Assembly (NCBI GenBank): GCA_023897205.1 | Contig: JAHWDD010000004.1 | Span: forward strand, 3,410,001 to 3,474,000 | From: Exophiala sp. HKRS030 | Taxonomy: Eukaryota; Ascomycota; Eurotiomycetes; Chaetothyriales; Herpotrichiellaceae | Length of the DNA stretch: 64,000 nt | Direction: 5' to 3' | Part shown: positions 11,137 through 22,981 of the stretch, piece after piece | Layout of the letters: every line of letters begins with the position of its first letter | Numbering within the stretch: position 1 is the stretch's first letter | Made by a program: the position numbers and the translations under genes | Notes under the pieces: generated by a model | What the model was told of the DNA's origin: nothing | The model's database searches: none | Seen by the model: the letters and a program-made list of their open reading frames with translations, nothing else

Positions 11137-14100
11137 TTACATTCGCTCGCCGACGACAGTACCGTTTCCCTCATCACCAGCCTCCTCTTTCTTGTGGATG
11201 TGGATTTCTTCCGGTTCACTTGTCCTCTCCACCGTGACGGGTACAGGAATTTCCAAACTCTCCGTGCTTCCCATCAAGCTCTTCTCCAAACTTCCATTCG
11301 CCGTCTTACGACTCGAGTTGTAATTTCCACTACCGCTACTTTGCGAATCCTTCTTCCTATCTTCTCCCGTCAACCCTCGTCGGATGGCAAGCACGTTATC
11401 CACAATGACAGCATCGATGCCTTGTTTGACTTGCAATTTCACTTTCGTCGAATCGTTGTTCAAGACCCCGTAACTGACGCAAACAAGTCCACTCTCCTTG
11501 ACGACCCTGACGAGCCGTGGCGCCGCAACCAAAGGTTCCGCTGCACTCACGACACCCAATAGATTCCATCGAGATGCGAACCTGATAGCTTCCTGTAGAC
11601 TTGTCGCGCGAATGTCACCGACCGGACTGGTGCCGGCGTCGGTGAGAAACAACACAGGTATACTGGGCTGTTTGAACGACAGCAACAAACAGACGTCCGG
11701 GTTGAATGACGAAAATATAATGTTCCGTCCCTTGCCCATTTCGTAGACTTTGGTCAGTACCGTATCGACAAAGGAGTTCAGTTCGACGGCATATGTGTCC
11801 ATTTCTTCCTCCTCGCTTTCCGAGAGCATGGGATATTTCATTTCAATGTTGAATCCCACGTTGTTCGGCAGCTTGATAAACATCTCTTCTAACGTGGCAA
11901 AGGGCGCTTGGATATGATTACCACGACTGTTTCCCTTGAACCCCTTCTTCTTGAAGTCCCGTGTATGTTTCATGCGCTCTGCCATGTCGACCGTATCATC
12001 GCGATCCACACCGCCCACGGACATGGATCGCATTCTGGGGAATCGGGGGTCGCTATTTTTGAGATTGCTAATCTTAGGGTTCTCGACTGGCGCCGGCGAA
12101 GCAGGTCGAGAATGTCGTGGGGTACGCATGTCGTTGACATGAAGAAATTGTTCAAGAGTGAGCGTATGAACGGGAGCATCAATGCCCGTTTCGCTAACGA
12201 GAAAGTCGTGGTAAATGACAGGAACATGATCCTTGGTCAGTTGCACATCGAACTCGACGTAGGACGCTCCCAGGTTGGCGGCAGCAATAAATGACTGGAT
12301 GGTATTTTCACCAAGTTGCAACGACCTCCTGCCCGCAGCGAGATTCTTCCCTAGGCCACGATGACCAATGACCATAGTTGATGTCATACTCTTCCAATAT
12401 GTCTGATTCTCCGTGACCACCATGTTTGGATGCTTGAACGGGGTAATGACGAGGAAGTTGAAGGTGACAGAGCCAATCACCTCCAGATCGTTAGCCGCCA
12501 CAATGGGCACGGTGACATCTCCCTGGAGCGGCATGCGTTTCGTCCCTATATTCGATTTGACGCTGGAAAGCAGCGCAACACCCCTGCCGACAATACGCTC
12601 CCTGGATCCAGCATATGTCGGGATAAGGTCAAAAAGCAGTTTCACCGTAGAAAGATCTTTTGCATGAAACACGATGGGCTCTGTGGCGATGTTATCTTGT
12701 ACAGGCAAGTCAATAACTTCAGCTTCGCCTTCTGCACCTTTTGCGGAAACAACAATTGAAAGTGCTGTGTCAAGCTGTGTGGTGTGAGCATTCGATATCG
12801 GGATTCGATCGAGGTTGACCGCTCGTATACTTTTCCTCGTATCCATCGTCCCCAGGCTTACCAGTATCATACTGGTATCTGTCAGATATCGATGACCAAA
12901 AGTCTTGATTGGTTCACTGATCTTGACAGTCGGGGCTTGAGAGCCGAGGCCGTTCGAGTTTCTCTCATTCAGAGAAGAAGGTACCGTTGGAGGAGATGTC
13001 CCCAGCGACGAGTCCGAGTCTCCTTCAAATTCGGGCATGATGCTATCAAGTCGTTGCGCAATACTCACGTGACCTCTCAACGCTGCATGCTCTTTGGCAT
13101 TCCAACCGGAAGAGTCCACGCGCTCAAGATCAGCGCCATGTTCGATGAGTAACTCCACAACTGGCAGATGGCCATCCACGCAGGCGATGAACAACGGAGT
13201 CCAGGAATAAGTGGTTTCGCAAAGTTCAGTATTGGCTTTCTGAATATCGGAGCCTTCCAGCAGCAAACGAGCACATTCAGAGTGGCCAAATCTAGCAGCC
13301 ACATGGAGAGCAGTATCGCCTTGTTCATCTTGGTAGTTGATGTCTACTCCGGCAATGACCAGAAGACGTACTATCTCGATGAAATTTGCTTTTGTTGCCA
13401 GGGCCAATGCGATCGACGATTTTGGGGAGTTTTGGCGAATCGATGTGCGCGGCAGATCGTGGGCGACACTTTCCTCGGCGTCAAGCAGAGCCTTGGTTGT
13501 CAAGGGGTGACCGCCCATGACACTGAGATGCAATGGTGCCCAGCCCTCGTTATCCTGCCATTGAGGGCCGTCAATTCCATTCGACATATTGAAGAGTTTC
13601 CAAGCCTTGAGATGCTCAATGATGATCTCACACATGACTCGAATACCGTATTCGGCCGCGAAGTGCAGAGGCGTCTGCCCGGCACTGTCCCTAGCCAATA
13701 ATGCAGGACGTTGCACGGGCTGCAGGTTATCGAGCAGGAACTCGAGAAAAGCTACCGAAGCATCATCGCGAGTCAAAATCAGACTCCGCTGGTCATCCTG
13801 CAAAACGGAACGCTTCAACTGTGTTGAGGGATCGGCGGCAGGTGTGATGAAATTGTGTGGCTCTTTTTCGACTCCTGGCAAGGGAGTAATCGTAGAGTCA
13901 TGATCACAGTTCGACTGCTTTCGGCCGATTGAAATGATCAACCGATGGATGCAATTCCGCTGGTTGATGTCATCGTGGTCGTCCAGAAAGACAATTTCAC
14001 GCAATAGAAAAGCTGTGCACTCCTTACTCCGGCTCGTGATGGCTCTCTGAAGTAGTGTCTTCAGGAGCTGTTGCCGTGCGGGTTCAGACTTCTCTGTAGA

Positions 14101-14852
14101 CGGCGTACTTGTCCCGTTGATCCACTCTTCAAGGCCTTTGGCGTCATCTTGACGTATCATTGCCTCAACCTTGGCCAGTTGCTCCGATGATATGTCAAGT
14201 GTTGGCCGTGAAGTTGTGCGCTTGATCGACAACGAAGAAACAGAAGCGACATCGTCAAGTTTCGTCGTGGTAAGGGCTTCGTTCAACAAGGCAATGGATT
14301 CGTTGATTTTGTTCAAAGATACGAACAACTGCGCATTTGTAGCAAAGGCCGCCGGGTCGACCTTCAATTCCAAATATCTCTTCTGGGCTTTCGCAGCAGG
14401 TATTCTCTTGTCCAGCTTCTTTGTGATCTTGATGAAACCCCTTCTGTTGACTTCCCCGTACCACTGGAGTTTGCGCAATTGACCTCGCAACTCGAGCAGC
14501 GCTGCCATCAAGTCCTCCCGCTCGTCAGGGTCGAGTAGGTGAACGGCTTCCGAGGAGCTGCCGTAGCGGTCTTCGAGGAGTTTCAGGCGACGGGAGAAGT
14601 CTTGGAACTTTTTGTTGTAGAAGTGGTCCACGTCTTCGAGACTGCGGTCCAGCGTATAGAAAAATCCTAAATCAAATGAGCATTGCCCGAGTTCCCCATG
14701 TCAACACCCATCCTACCGGCAAGATCGAGAGTGCCATCCTGCTTTTCGCTCTCGGCAGCCGCCTTGATGAGTTTCTTCAGGGCTTTGTAGTTGATGTAGG
14801 ACGATGCCCATTCCGGGACTTGGTTTCGAGGGAGGTTTCGGCCAAACTTCAT
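11137..14852 (-). CDS. GDE1: SPX-ankyrin-GDPD glycerophosphocholine phosphodiesterase
   Basis: Exon 1 (14852-14717) and exon 2 (14666-11137) with a 50-nt intron encode 1221 residues, close to yeast Gde1. The protein opens with the SPX domain (MKFGRNLPRNQVPEW, YINYKALKKLIK, later FFYTLDRSLEDVDHFYNKKF), which senses inositol pyrophosphates. Ankyrin repeats follow at roughly 330-570 (TPLHFAAEYG, TALHVAARFGH, TPLFIACVDGH). The GDPD domain starts near 811 with VIGHRGLGKN, then GENTIQSF and YVEFDVQLTKDHVPVIYHDF, keeping the expected catalytic and metal residues. The enzyme cleaves glycerophosphocholine to choline and glycerol 3-phosphate in the cytosol. The Pho81/NUC-2 regulators share this architecture, but the intact GDPD motifs favour GDE1. 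Confidence 0.92.
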
Positions 14853-15769
14853 GATGTAGGAATCCCCATGTACAACAATCACAACCAACAAAATTGTCTG
14901 ATCCGTCTGCGACAGACAGGAATTGTACGAAGAAAAGAGCGGTAAGAGGTAGCCATGCCTCGCCTTTGTTCTCTCTTCAAACAAAGCACAAAGCACGTGG
15001 CACCCGAGAAGCAACCTGGATGACAGACCGGACAGGAACTCCCACAGGCCGTATCTATCACGGAGACAGAAGACAAAATGACTTGAGCAAGCCTGAACAG
15101 GCAGAACAAGAGAGAAAGCGGATTGCGCAGGGGTGTATGGAAAACGGTGCGTGGACCTGAATTCTCATGTCATTGGTAAATCTTCGATTCACATTTGGAG
15201 AAAGCGACGACGTAAACCCTCTGCGCGCTGATTGGCCACATCCCTTGCGAGGAATGTAGCCGCCCGATTTCACCGCCAACTTGACCGGAAGGACGAGGAG
15301 CAATACGGATACACGGGAAGAACAGATCTCCTCTGATGGTGACACTTACGAGGTCACATTGATGGGTCTAGGGTATCTTCGGGGCCTAGAATCGGACACA
15401 TCGAGTCTACGGGTACAACGTTCATCCGTACCAAGTCAATAGTCATGGTACATTCAAACGAGCGTCTTTTCTGAAATCAAGCAAAGTCTCTGGTCAGAAC
15501 CATCTGACCATAAAAACCTGAACCGATCGTTTTCTCCTGTCCCATGTATATCTACAGATGTACATGCGCCTTTTTTGCAAATGTGGAAACGCCGTAGAAT
15601 GCTCGCAGACCAATCGACCCGTAACTCATGTGCGGTGCCGAGCCGCAAACAGCCCATATCCGGCTCAACCCTCGCTATTTCGCCCTGCCAATACCGTGGC
15701 GCCAATGCGAGACAGAGAGAGAGAAAGAGAGACAGCTGGTGTCGAGGCTACCTGTGGTAGTTTCGGCCA
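14853..15769. other. Intergenic: GDE1 promoter and kinase 3' region
   Basis: No gene is supported. The part next to 14852 should be the GDE1 promoter; the part near 15770 is downstream of the kinase. A purine run (GAGAGAGAGAAAGAGAGAC-like) lies near 15713-15735. Confidence 0.45.
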
Positions 15770-17822
15770 TCAATGTCCGTTGACCTGCCCTCCTTCGTGC
15801 ATCATAATCGTATCTTCATCATCGTGGTGCAATGTAACACTGTTGAACTCGAGGAACGGGTCGGCGATCTCCCCACCAGGAGTAGCCATCCCAGAGTCCA
15901 GAGGGACGCCCTTAAGACGGCCGGCTGAGCCTCCAATGTCAACGCTACCACTGTCTTTAACAGAGCGGAAGTTCAACGTGTCAATTGCTCGGCCTTGATG
16001 AGGGATCATGGGAGGTTTCATATGGCGGAGAAGTGCCCACGTAATAGGTCTAAAAAAGGGGTGGTTCTTGACATCGGATGCGCCAGCACGAGATCCCAGA
16101 CGTTTGACTTCATCCTTGATCAAGAGCTTCCGGATAACCGATTTACACAAACTGTGTCATGTTAGCCTTTGAGGCATTTGTTGTCGTTCAAACATAAACT
16201 TACTTGCTGACCTGAGGCACATGCCCATGATCTGGAAAGGGAACGTCGTCTCGCAGAATATTTGCAAATGTAGCATTGCGGTTTTTGCCTTTAAATGGGG
16301 TGGTTCCGAACAGCATCTCGTAGATCAAAATGCCGAGAGTCCACCAGTCCACAGCACTTGTGTGTCCATTTCCTTTGATAACTTCGGGAGCAATGTACTC
16401 TTCTGTGCCGACAAACGAGTTGGTTCGGAAGTCGGCGATACAAGACTTGGTGTCGACGAGGGGGTATCCAGTAGGGTTGGAGGCGTTGCGAGTACCCAGG
16501 ATCATCGTTGGAGCTCCGCCAGAATCGGATTGCTTGGAGAGATCGAAATCTGACAGCATGATGTGTCCGGACTGGTGTAGAAGAATGTCTGAGATGGTCA
16601 AAACTTGCCGGGATGAAAAATAGATCCAGAACTTACTTTCAGGCTTGAGATCTCTGTAGATGAAACCCATCAAATGTAAGTACTCCAACGCCGCCGTCAC
16701 CTCTGCAGCGTAGAAACGAGCATCCTCCTCGCCTATGCATTTGTTGGGTCGAGTCTGCAGAGCGCGGAAGAATTCGCCACCACTGCAATATTCCATGCAG
16801 AGGTACAGGTGTTCTTCGGATTGGAATGAGTGATACAAAGTGACGATAAACGGGTGATTGCTGGTTGCCAATATTTCTTGTTCGGCGAGCGCTCTTTTGA
16901 TCTTGTTCCGCTTGATCATTTCCTTCTTGCTGAGAACTAGAGAAAGTCAGTCAGAACCTAACCTCCACGACAGTGGACTCCACAAACCTTTCATGGCGTA
17001 AAGACGATTGGATTTCTTCTCGCGCACCAGATATACTTTGCCCACGTCGCCTTTCCCGATCAATTTGATCTTGTCAAAACTACCAGGACCGACTTCCACA
17101 TTCCGCACCTTGATCGAGTTCGAGCTGTAGGTTCTTCTAAAAGCGGCAGCTTGACGGATTTGACCTGGAAGGGGGATTTTGCCTCCTGGTTTGGTCGCAC
17201 TCGTCGGACTTGTCTCTGAGGAGGATGTAGCAACCATACTTAACTTCGGCGTTGCCCCCGAAAGTACGGCCAGTGGCTCTTTGCCCAGTTCGGCGGTCTG
17301 CGGTCTTTCTGGGTTGTTCTTGCTCACAGAGAAAAGACCCTGCGCATTGGGTGCAGATGCCACTCTTCTCAATTTTCGTGCCAATTCCTCTTTGCCCGCT
17401 GTCACTGCCTTCTCTTCCGCGGCAGAGCCATTGACCTGCACTTTGGGGGTATCTGGAGGGGAAGGAGGTACGCTACCTTCATTGCGATGTCGGAGAGCGG
17501 GAGGACCCTGATGCACGAAATAAGGATTGGCTTGGGCGGTCGGGGACAGAGCATTGTCGTCGAGAGGATGACCCTCGCTGGCGACGGTTGTTGAACGATT
17601 TCTCGCGAGACCTGGGAGAAACCTGGACTGCTTGCCTGGCTTTGTCTCGGTCTTGGGAGTGGGGAGGCCGTCCGAACCTATAGATGTCTGACTACCGCTG
17701 CTGTTGATGCGAAAGAAGTTCTTCAATTTCGTCGTGGTGGGAGTGTGCGTGCCCGTCTCAGCATTGAGATGTTTTTTGGAGGAAAAGGACAGGCTCGAGA
17801 AGTTACGTCTCTCGGTAGCCAT
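15770..17822 (-). CDS. nrc-2: AGC-family Ser/Thr kinase, NRC-2 / Fpk1-Kin82 type
   Basis: Four exons (17822-16988, 16936-16637, 16588-16204, 16151-15770) joined across 48-52-nt introns give 633 residues. Residues 1-245 are a disordered Ser/Thr/Pro-rich tail. The kinase domain starts near 249 ([18 protein letters not shown]), with VAIK-like LYAMKVLSK, catalytic YRDLKPEN whose Asn codon is split by an intron, and SDFDLSK instead of DFG. DFD and the long insert before the activation-loop [12 protein letters not shown] are typical of this phototropin-like AGC subgroup, so they are not defects. The tail has [19 protein letters not shown]. In Neurospora NRC-2 represses conidiation; yeast Fpk1/Kin82 activate lipid flippases at the plasma membrane. 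Confidence 0.94.
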
Positions 17823-19736
17823 GGTGAGATGCTGCAGCTGGCCAATTCAATGGGTCCGCAGAATCCGTGTGAGGGCGTGAGAATCTTGAGAAGACGGTAT
17901 GAGGTCTCGCTGGGAAGGACGCGAGAGAGACAATCGGGTGTCCGTGAGGATTGTAGATTCCGGCCAACGGAGGAGGATGAAACGGAGTGGGAGGGTTATC
18001 CTGTGCGGAGCGCCATGTCAGGATGGGTTTCTATGGGAGGCTGTTTGTAAGTTGAGGCTGATGATAGAGTCGTGCAACAGTCAAATGTACAGTGCCGGGC
18101 AGATAGTTGGCCTGCAACGTGACAAGCAGGAGCGACGGTACGAGTACAAATATCGGGAATCTCAGTATGGTGATGGCTATGGCAGTAGTCGTGGTCGTGG
18201 AGGAGGGAGGAAGGAGGAGAAAGGAAGTTTACTCGACCCTCCCCGAGACAGGAAGTGGTGGGGAATTGGTGGGCACAGACCAGTGGTTGCCGGCAAGTTG
18301 CTGTACACACCACAGTTAAATATAGTGGTACCTAGAAGCACCAAGACAGGCACCTAATGTGCCTGCCCGCGAGTAGCCTCCAGTGCCTAAACATCGTCGT
18401 ACAGGGTAAGTGCCCAGGTCCCAACACCGGCCAAAGAGCCACTTAGAGCCCGGCCTCCTTCAGCTACGGGGGCGGCCCAACGGCACTTGTACCAACTCAG
18501 GTAGCCCAGACACCCGTGGCTGTACCTTCGCATCGCACAGATCATCCATCTCGTATGGATGAATACCTGAATACCTGTACAGTTGACCATTCACGGCCCT
18601 TGTGAGTTGTTGTTGTTCCTGTGCCTGTGCCTGTACCTGTGCTCAGGTAGCGCGTCTATGCCTCCAAAATATCTACCTCGGGCACTCTGTGCTCGCAAAG
18701 TGTCGGGGCTTAAATCTCCAACAAAGCATCACCAGGAGGAGCCACAGTACCAGGGCAGTGTATCGAGTACTCTGTAATTACTACCCCCCGTACAACCATC
18801 ATCAGATCTCAGATTTGACTTTGCCGCAGATGTTCTAGACATTCAAGAAATCCTTGTTTTCGTGAACTCTCGGTCTTGTGTCGATTCATTCCCCCATTGA
18901 ACTCCTCGTATTTCCAAAGCCGTGCGCACATCAGCAGCAGCGGCAACGTTGCCACGAATTCCCGATACAGAGCATTGAAAAGAAAGGACATACTGTTGTC
19001 TCCAGGATCTCTCTTTTCATGCACGTACTTCCTAACTACAGCATACTAAGTCGTCATCGTGCTGCGGTCGATGTGGGTTTGCCGATATGTAGTGGCACTG
19101 TGGGCTGCATGAATCCGCTCCCTTTTTGCTCCGGTTGATTTCTCAGCAATCCTTTTTCCACATCGCCACGTTCCTACAGGTACGGACTTGTACGAGGATA
19201 TCCAAAGTACCGTACGGAGTACTCAACACTATGACATCTTACACAAGTCGGACATGCTTTAGTGCTCGCCCGCCTCTGTTGCGGTAGGCATGCCATGTCG
19301 GTAGCCAATCGTTTCCTTGCTCCGAATTCAGGAATCACATATGCCGTCGCTGGAATATTCATGTTTCAATTGATATTGCTATTAACTCAGTGTCTGCGAC
19401 TGCAGCTATTCTGCGACACTACCTAGTCAATGTCGCCATACGCATTCGCTGCTTCATCTCTGATGTCGACGGATATGATACATCCCCATATTGTCATAGC
19501 ACCTCACCTCGGCATCTCACCAATACAGCAGTCTGGAAAACTCCTTCTTTTCCAATAACCAGTCCGTCCCAAAGGACGCCCTGTGTGTTTCTATGATATG
19601 CAGAAACAACATACATTCATGTCAACTCTGTGCCATTTCCAATAAACTTGACCAATTTTCGCCCGGCCAAAACGAATCTCCTTGCACTGATCCATGAATT
19701 GCACAGCTGCGGCAAACAGTCTTCCACTTCGTCCAT
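17823..19736. other. Long intergenic stretch without recognisable genes
   Basis: About 1.9 kb holds only short frames of no coding character. It includes the kinase promoter, a degenerate CCTGTG hexamer run near 18616-18643, and one exact TACGGAGTAC word at 19213-19222. Confidence 0.5.
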
Positions 19737-22103
19737 TCACATCTTCTCGTACTTGGTGGTTGGATGACGGAAGACTTCGTGAGCTGGCAACATCACGCCT
19801 CCGCCAATATTCTGGCCCCGAGGATTATGGTGATAGCCATTTCTGGGACCAGTGGGAATTCGACCAAGTTCAGGACTTCGAACCTTCGAAAGCATCGACA
19901 TGGCAGATCGTTGCTGCATGTCAGTTGCCCCATCCACCATGTTTGGCAAACGACCCATGGCGTGAACATTTTGGACAGACACTGACGAATAGCCCTTGAT
20001 GTTCGTCGCGTCGTACTGACTCTCACGACCTGTCTTGGGATACTCACTTGTCGACCAGCCTACTTTGTCTCGTGACAAACGTACGGGCGAAGTAGCGGCA
20101 GGAATGGTCGACAGTACAGTGTCAGTTGAGGTCGATGCGCCAGTGACTGAGGTGTAGGCATTGCGTCCAAATCGTGGAGTTTTGAAAGATCTGGGCATAG
20201 TTAGTCTCCGCCCTGAGTCAATCCAGATTGGAATCAAAGCCTACCGATTACCCGCGTTTTCAGGAACCGTCCAATTCGACATTCCTCCGTGCGAATATCC
20301 AGATCGTGTTTCGAGCATGGCGTTTTCCTTGCGATTGTTTTGATCAACACGGCCAGGTCCAGCATCAGCTGTGATATTCACAAAGTTGGCTGCCATGTCC
20401 GATGACAGCTCAGGCTTCTTGGTCCAATATCCACGTTCAAACTCATCCATCTTGACAGAAGGTGGGCGTTGTAGACCTTGACCAGCAATGACGCTGGTAG
20501 AACCATCTGGCAGTCTGACTGTGGTAGTGAATCCAACCGGAAGACGCATTGCGTCGAGTTGCACCTCAGAAAATGCTTCAACCGTCGATGGTCCGCTTTC
20601 CGGCTTCTTCGGAACCCATTCGCTTTTGCCATACTGCATGGTTCCCTGCTGTTCTGGGATGACTTGTGCAAGATTGTCTTTCTCTGGAGATGACTTCAAC
20701 GTCACAGCAGGGCTTATTCCAGTGCCACTTCCTGAGCCAGAGCTATTGAATGAATCCCGAGGGGAGATGCTAAGCTCACGGTCCAACTCCAACAGCATCT
20801 TGCTCTGCTGAAGTTGAATCTCGTCCGGCGGCTCACCAATGCGAGCACCCCATTCATCGACCTCGACGAACACAGTCTCTGTGCCTTGACCATTCTTCGA
20901 GTATCCTGACGAATCTTTTCGAGGGGCCACGATTGGAATTCGACGATGACCGCGCTTGGGAGGTGCCTTCAGCGGGACTGCTCGTGGATAGTTGTTGAAT
21001 CTGTTGCCATTGGCTTGGTCACCCGCACTCAGAGGAACATAATCAGCGGCTTCCACATTGAAAGTATGTCCGGTGCCCTCTGCACACTTCCGACCCATAT
21101 CCTTGAGCTTGTTCTCGACGACTGAGGTCCAGTAATTCATGCTTGCTTTTGCGTCTGCGCGCAGTGCGACGATCTTAACACGCTGGCTTACGACCTGAGG
21201 ATCGCGCTCACCCATGGCTCGATGGCGATCAAGATTCTTGAGTTGCTGATCTAGATCATCAAAGCGGTTGATAGCTTCCTGCAGCATGTTACGAGAGTGC
21301 AGTTCATCCGGGTTCGACGGTGGACGTTGTTCCTTTGGCACTGTGTTCACAGCAGGCAAACAGGTGGTATCTGTTGACGGGACCAGTGGCATTTGAAATT
21401 GAGGTTCCATGTTTCCGCTAAAGCCAGACAGTGGTGCATTGGGAGGCATGGTTCCCGTAGGATACATCTGGCCGGGTGCAAAACCAAACGGGTCATAGAT
21501 ATTTGGGAAGGTTGGTGTTGGCATGACCCCATTGTAGAATGGTGTCTGCATGCGATGAGCATCAACTGGAAAGGTGTCTGTCGGAGCCATCATATTATTG
21601 GTGAAGGGGCCAGGCATCATGTTCCGATTGTCCATCATGGGAAGCTGTGCATGCATGAACTGTGCCTGTGCAGCTTCCGGAGCGAGCTTGAAGTGGGCGG
21701 GCAACTCTGGCAACTCTGGCATCTCTGGCAACTCTTGCTTTGGTGCATTTTGATCACTGTCGTTGCTGCGCTCCACATCACTATCCATGCCGTTTGCCAA
21801 CTCGGTCTCTTTGGCCTGCTTAGATTGTGGCAATGCGAATGCTGGTGGGCGTGGACGATGTTCCATTGGTACGATGCGACCTCCAGCAGTCACACGTTGA
21901 TGGGTTGGAGAGGAGTGTTTCTTCAGAAATCGAGCAAAACCCTCATCTTGTTGAGCTTTTTGGGTGCTTGGTGGGACCGAAGGCTGTCTTTCAGGACCAT
22001 TGACTATGCGAAAACCCCGATAGAGCACCAAGTCTTCTTGTGATTCACTGGACTCTTGCGAGGAGCCACGAGGCCTATCGCTCACAGAACGACGAGAAGC
22101 CAT
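19737..22103 (-). CDS. Conserved-looking hypothetical protein, largely disordered
   Basis: Exon 1 (22103-20245) and exon 2 (20190-19737), separated by a 54-nt intron with an ACTAAC branch site, give 770 residues; I do not recognise the family. Features seen: an N-terminal SR-rich patch with EDLVLYRGFRIVNGPERQPSVPP, a Met/Pro-rich region at about 170-280 (PTPTFPNIYDPFGFAPGQMY), a predicted helical stretch near 300-345 (MLQEAINRFDDLDQQLKNLD...), then a compact segment with EVDEWGARIGEPP and EVQLDAMRLPVGFTTTVRLPDGST. No signal peptide or membrane segment. The ATG at 22103 follows a GTG-initiated extension and is preferred. The exon 2 end is less sure, because a GTGAGT inside it could start another intron. 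Confidence 0.7.
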
Positions 22104-22981
22104 GGCGCAGGCACCTAGTGGTGGCACTACCCCAGCTTTGTTCTTGTCAGTCTCACTTCACTTTCATTCTGCCTCCGGAGATTTTTATTGCACTGACCTC
22201 GCGCTGCGTCGTAAGTGAACTTGGAGAGGTCGAAGTTGAAGGCTATCGTTTGAGGCGCAAGTTCAAGGAGGCGTGTCACGCTGTACCGACGTGACTTGCC
22301 AACCTGACTATCTGTGTTCTGGTTAGTCATATTGCGTATATACTGTATTCCAATTGCAGGAGCGGTGAGGCAAGGAACCAAAGTGAGAGAACCAAAATGG
22401 GAGTCTCTGGAGCGAGAGCGAAAAGAAGCAAAGCACTGTGTGGCGGTGATGCCGGGGTTGGGATGAGGATGAGGACATCTCAAATTGTGACAAGAACAAG
22501 ACAAAAGGGAATGGGACGATGTGCTTGCCACTTGCAAGAGCGCACCAGACATGCTAAAATGGAAGAAGGTGCATTGATACTTACCAGGTAAGGCGACGGC
22601 GGCGCAATAGGAAAGAGCCACTGGTTATCCAAGATGAAGTTTTGATGATGTTGCGATGTATGTAAGAAGGTGTTGAGAAGAGAGAGGAAACAAACATGGC
22701 GGGTGAAGAACGCGACGGCTTCAGTCAATGTGCGAAAAACAGCAGGCGGTGATACGCCAGTACCGGGCAGTGAATGAGGTGCGGCGGTATTTGGAGGTAT
22801 TATCATTCTGGTGATGCTCGCCGCCCATCGCGGTCAAATACAAACGCGTGTATAAAGTGGGAGTTGCTGAATCCCGGGTATAGCAGAAATGAACACCAGA
22901 TACCTGCCATCTTGTTCCCCATTCCCTCAACCAACAACATATCTCATAGGAGTCATCGTGATTCCTTGTTTCAAATGGTCA
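22104..22981. other. Intergenic between two minus-strand genes
   Basis: Promoter and 5' UTR of the 770-aa protein gene and the 3' region of the phosphatase-like gene. Several minus-strand acceptor-like sites (for example CTAG just before 22120) suggest a possible spliced 5' UTR, but I cannot fix one. No coding feature is supported. Confidence 0.4.

Noticed and set aside
16540..16560. DFD instead of DFG in the NRC-2-like kinase as a pseudokinase sign
   Set aside because: DFD is normal for this AGC subgroup; Lys, YRD and APE motifs are present.
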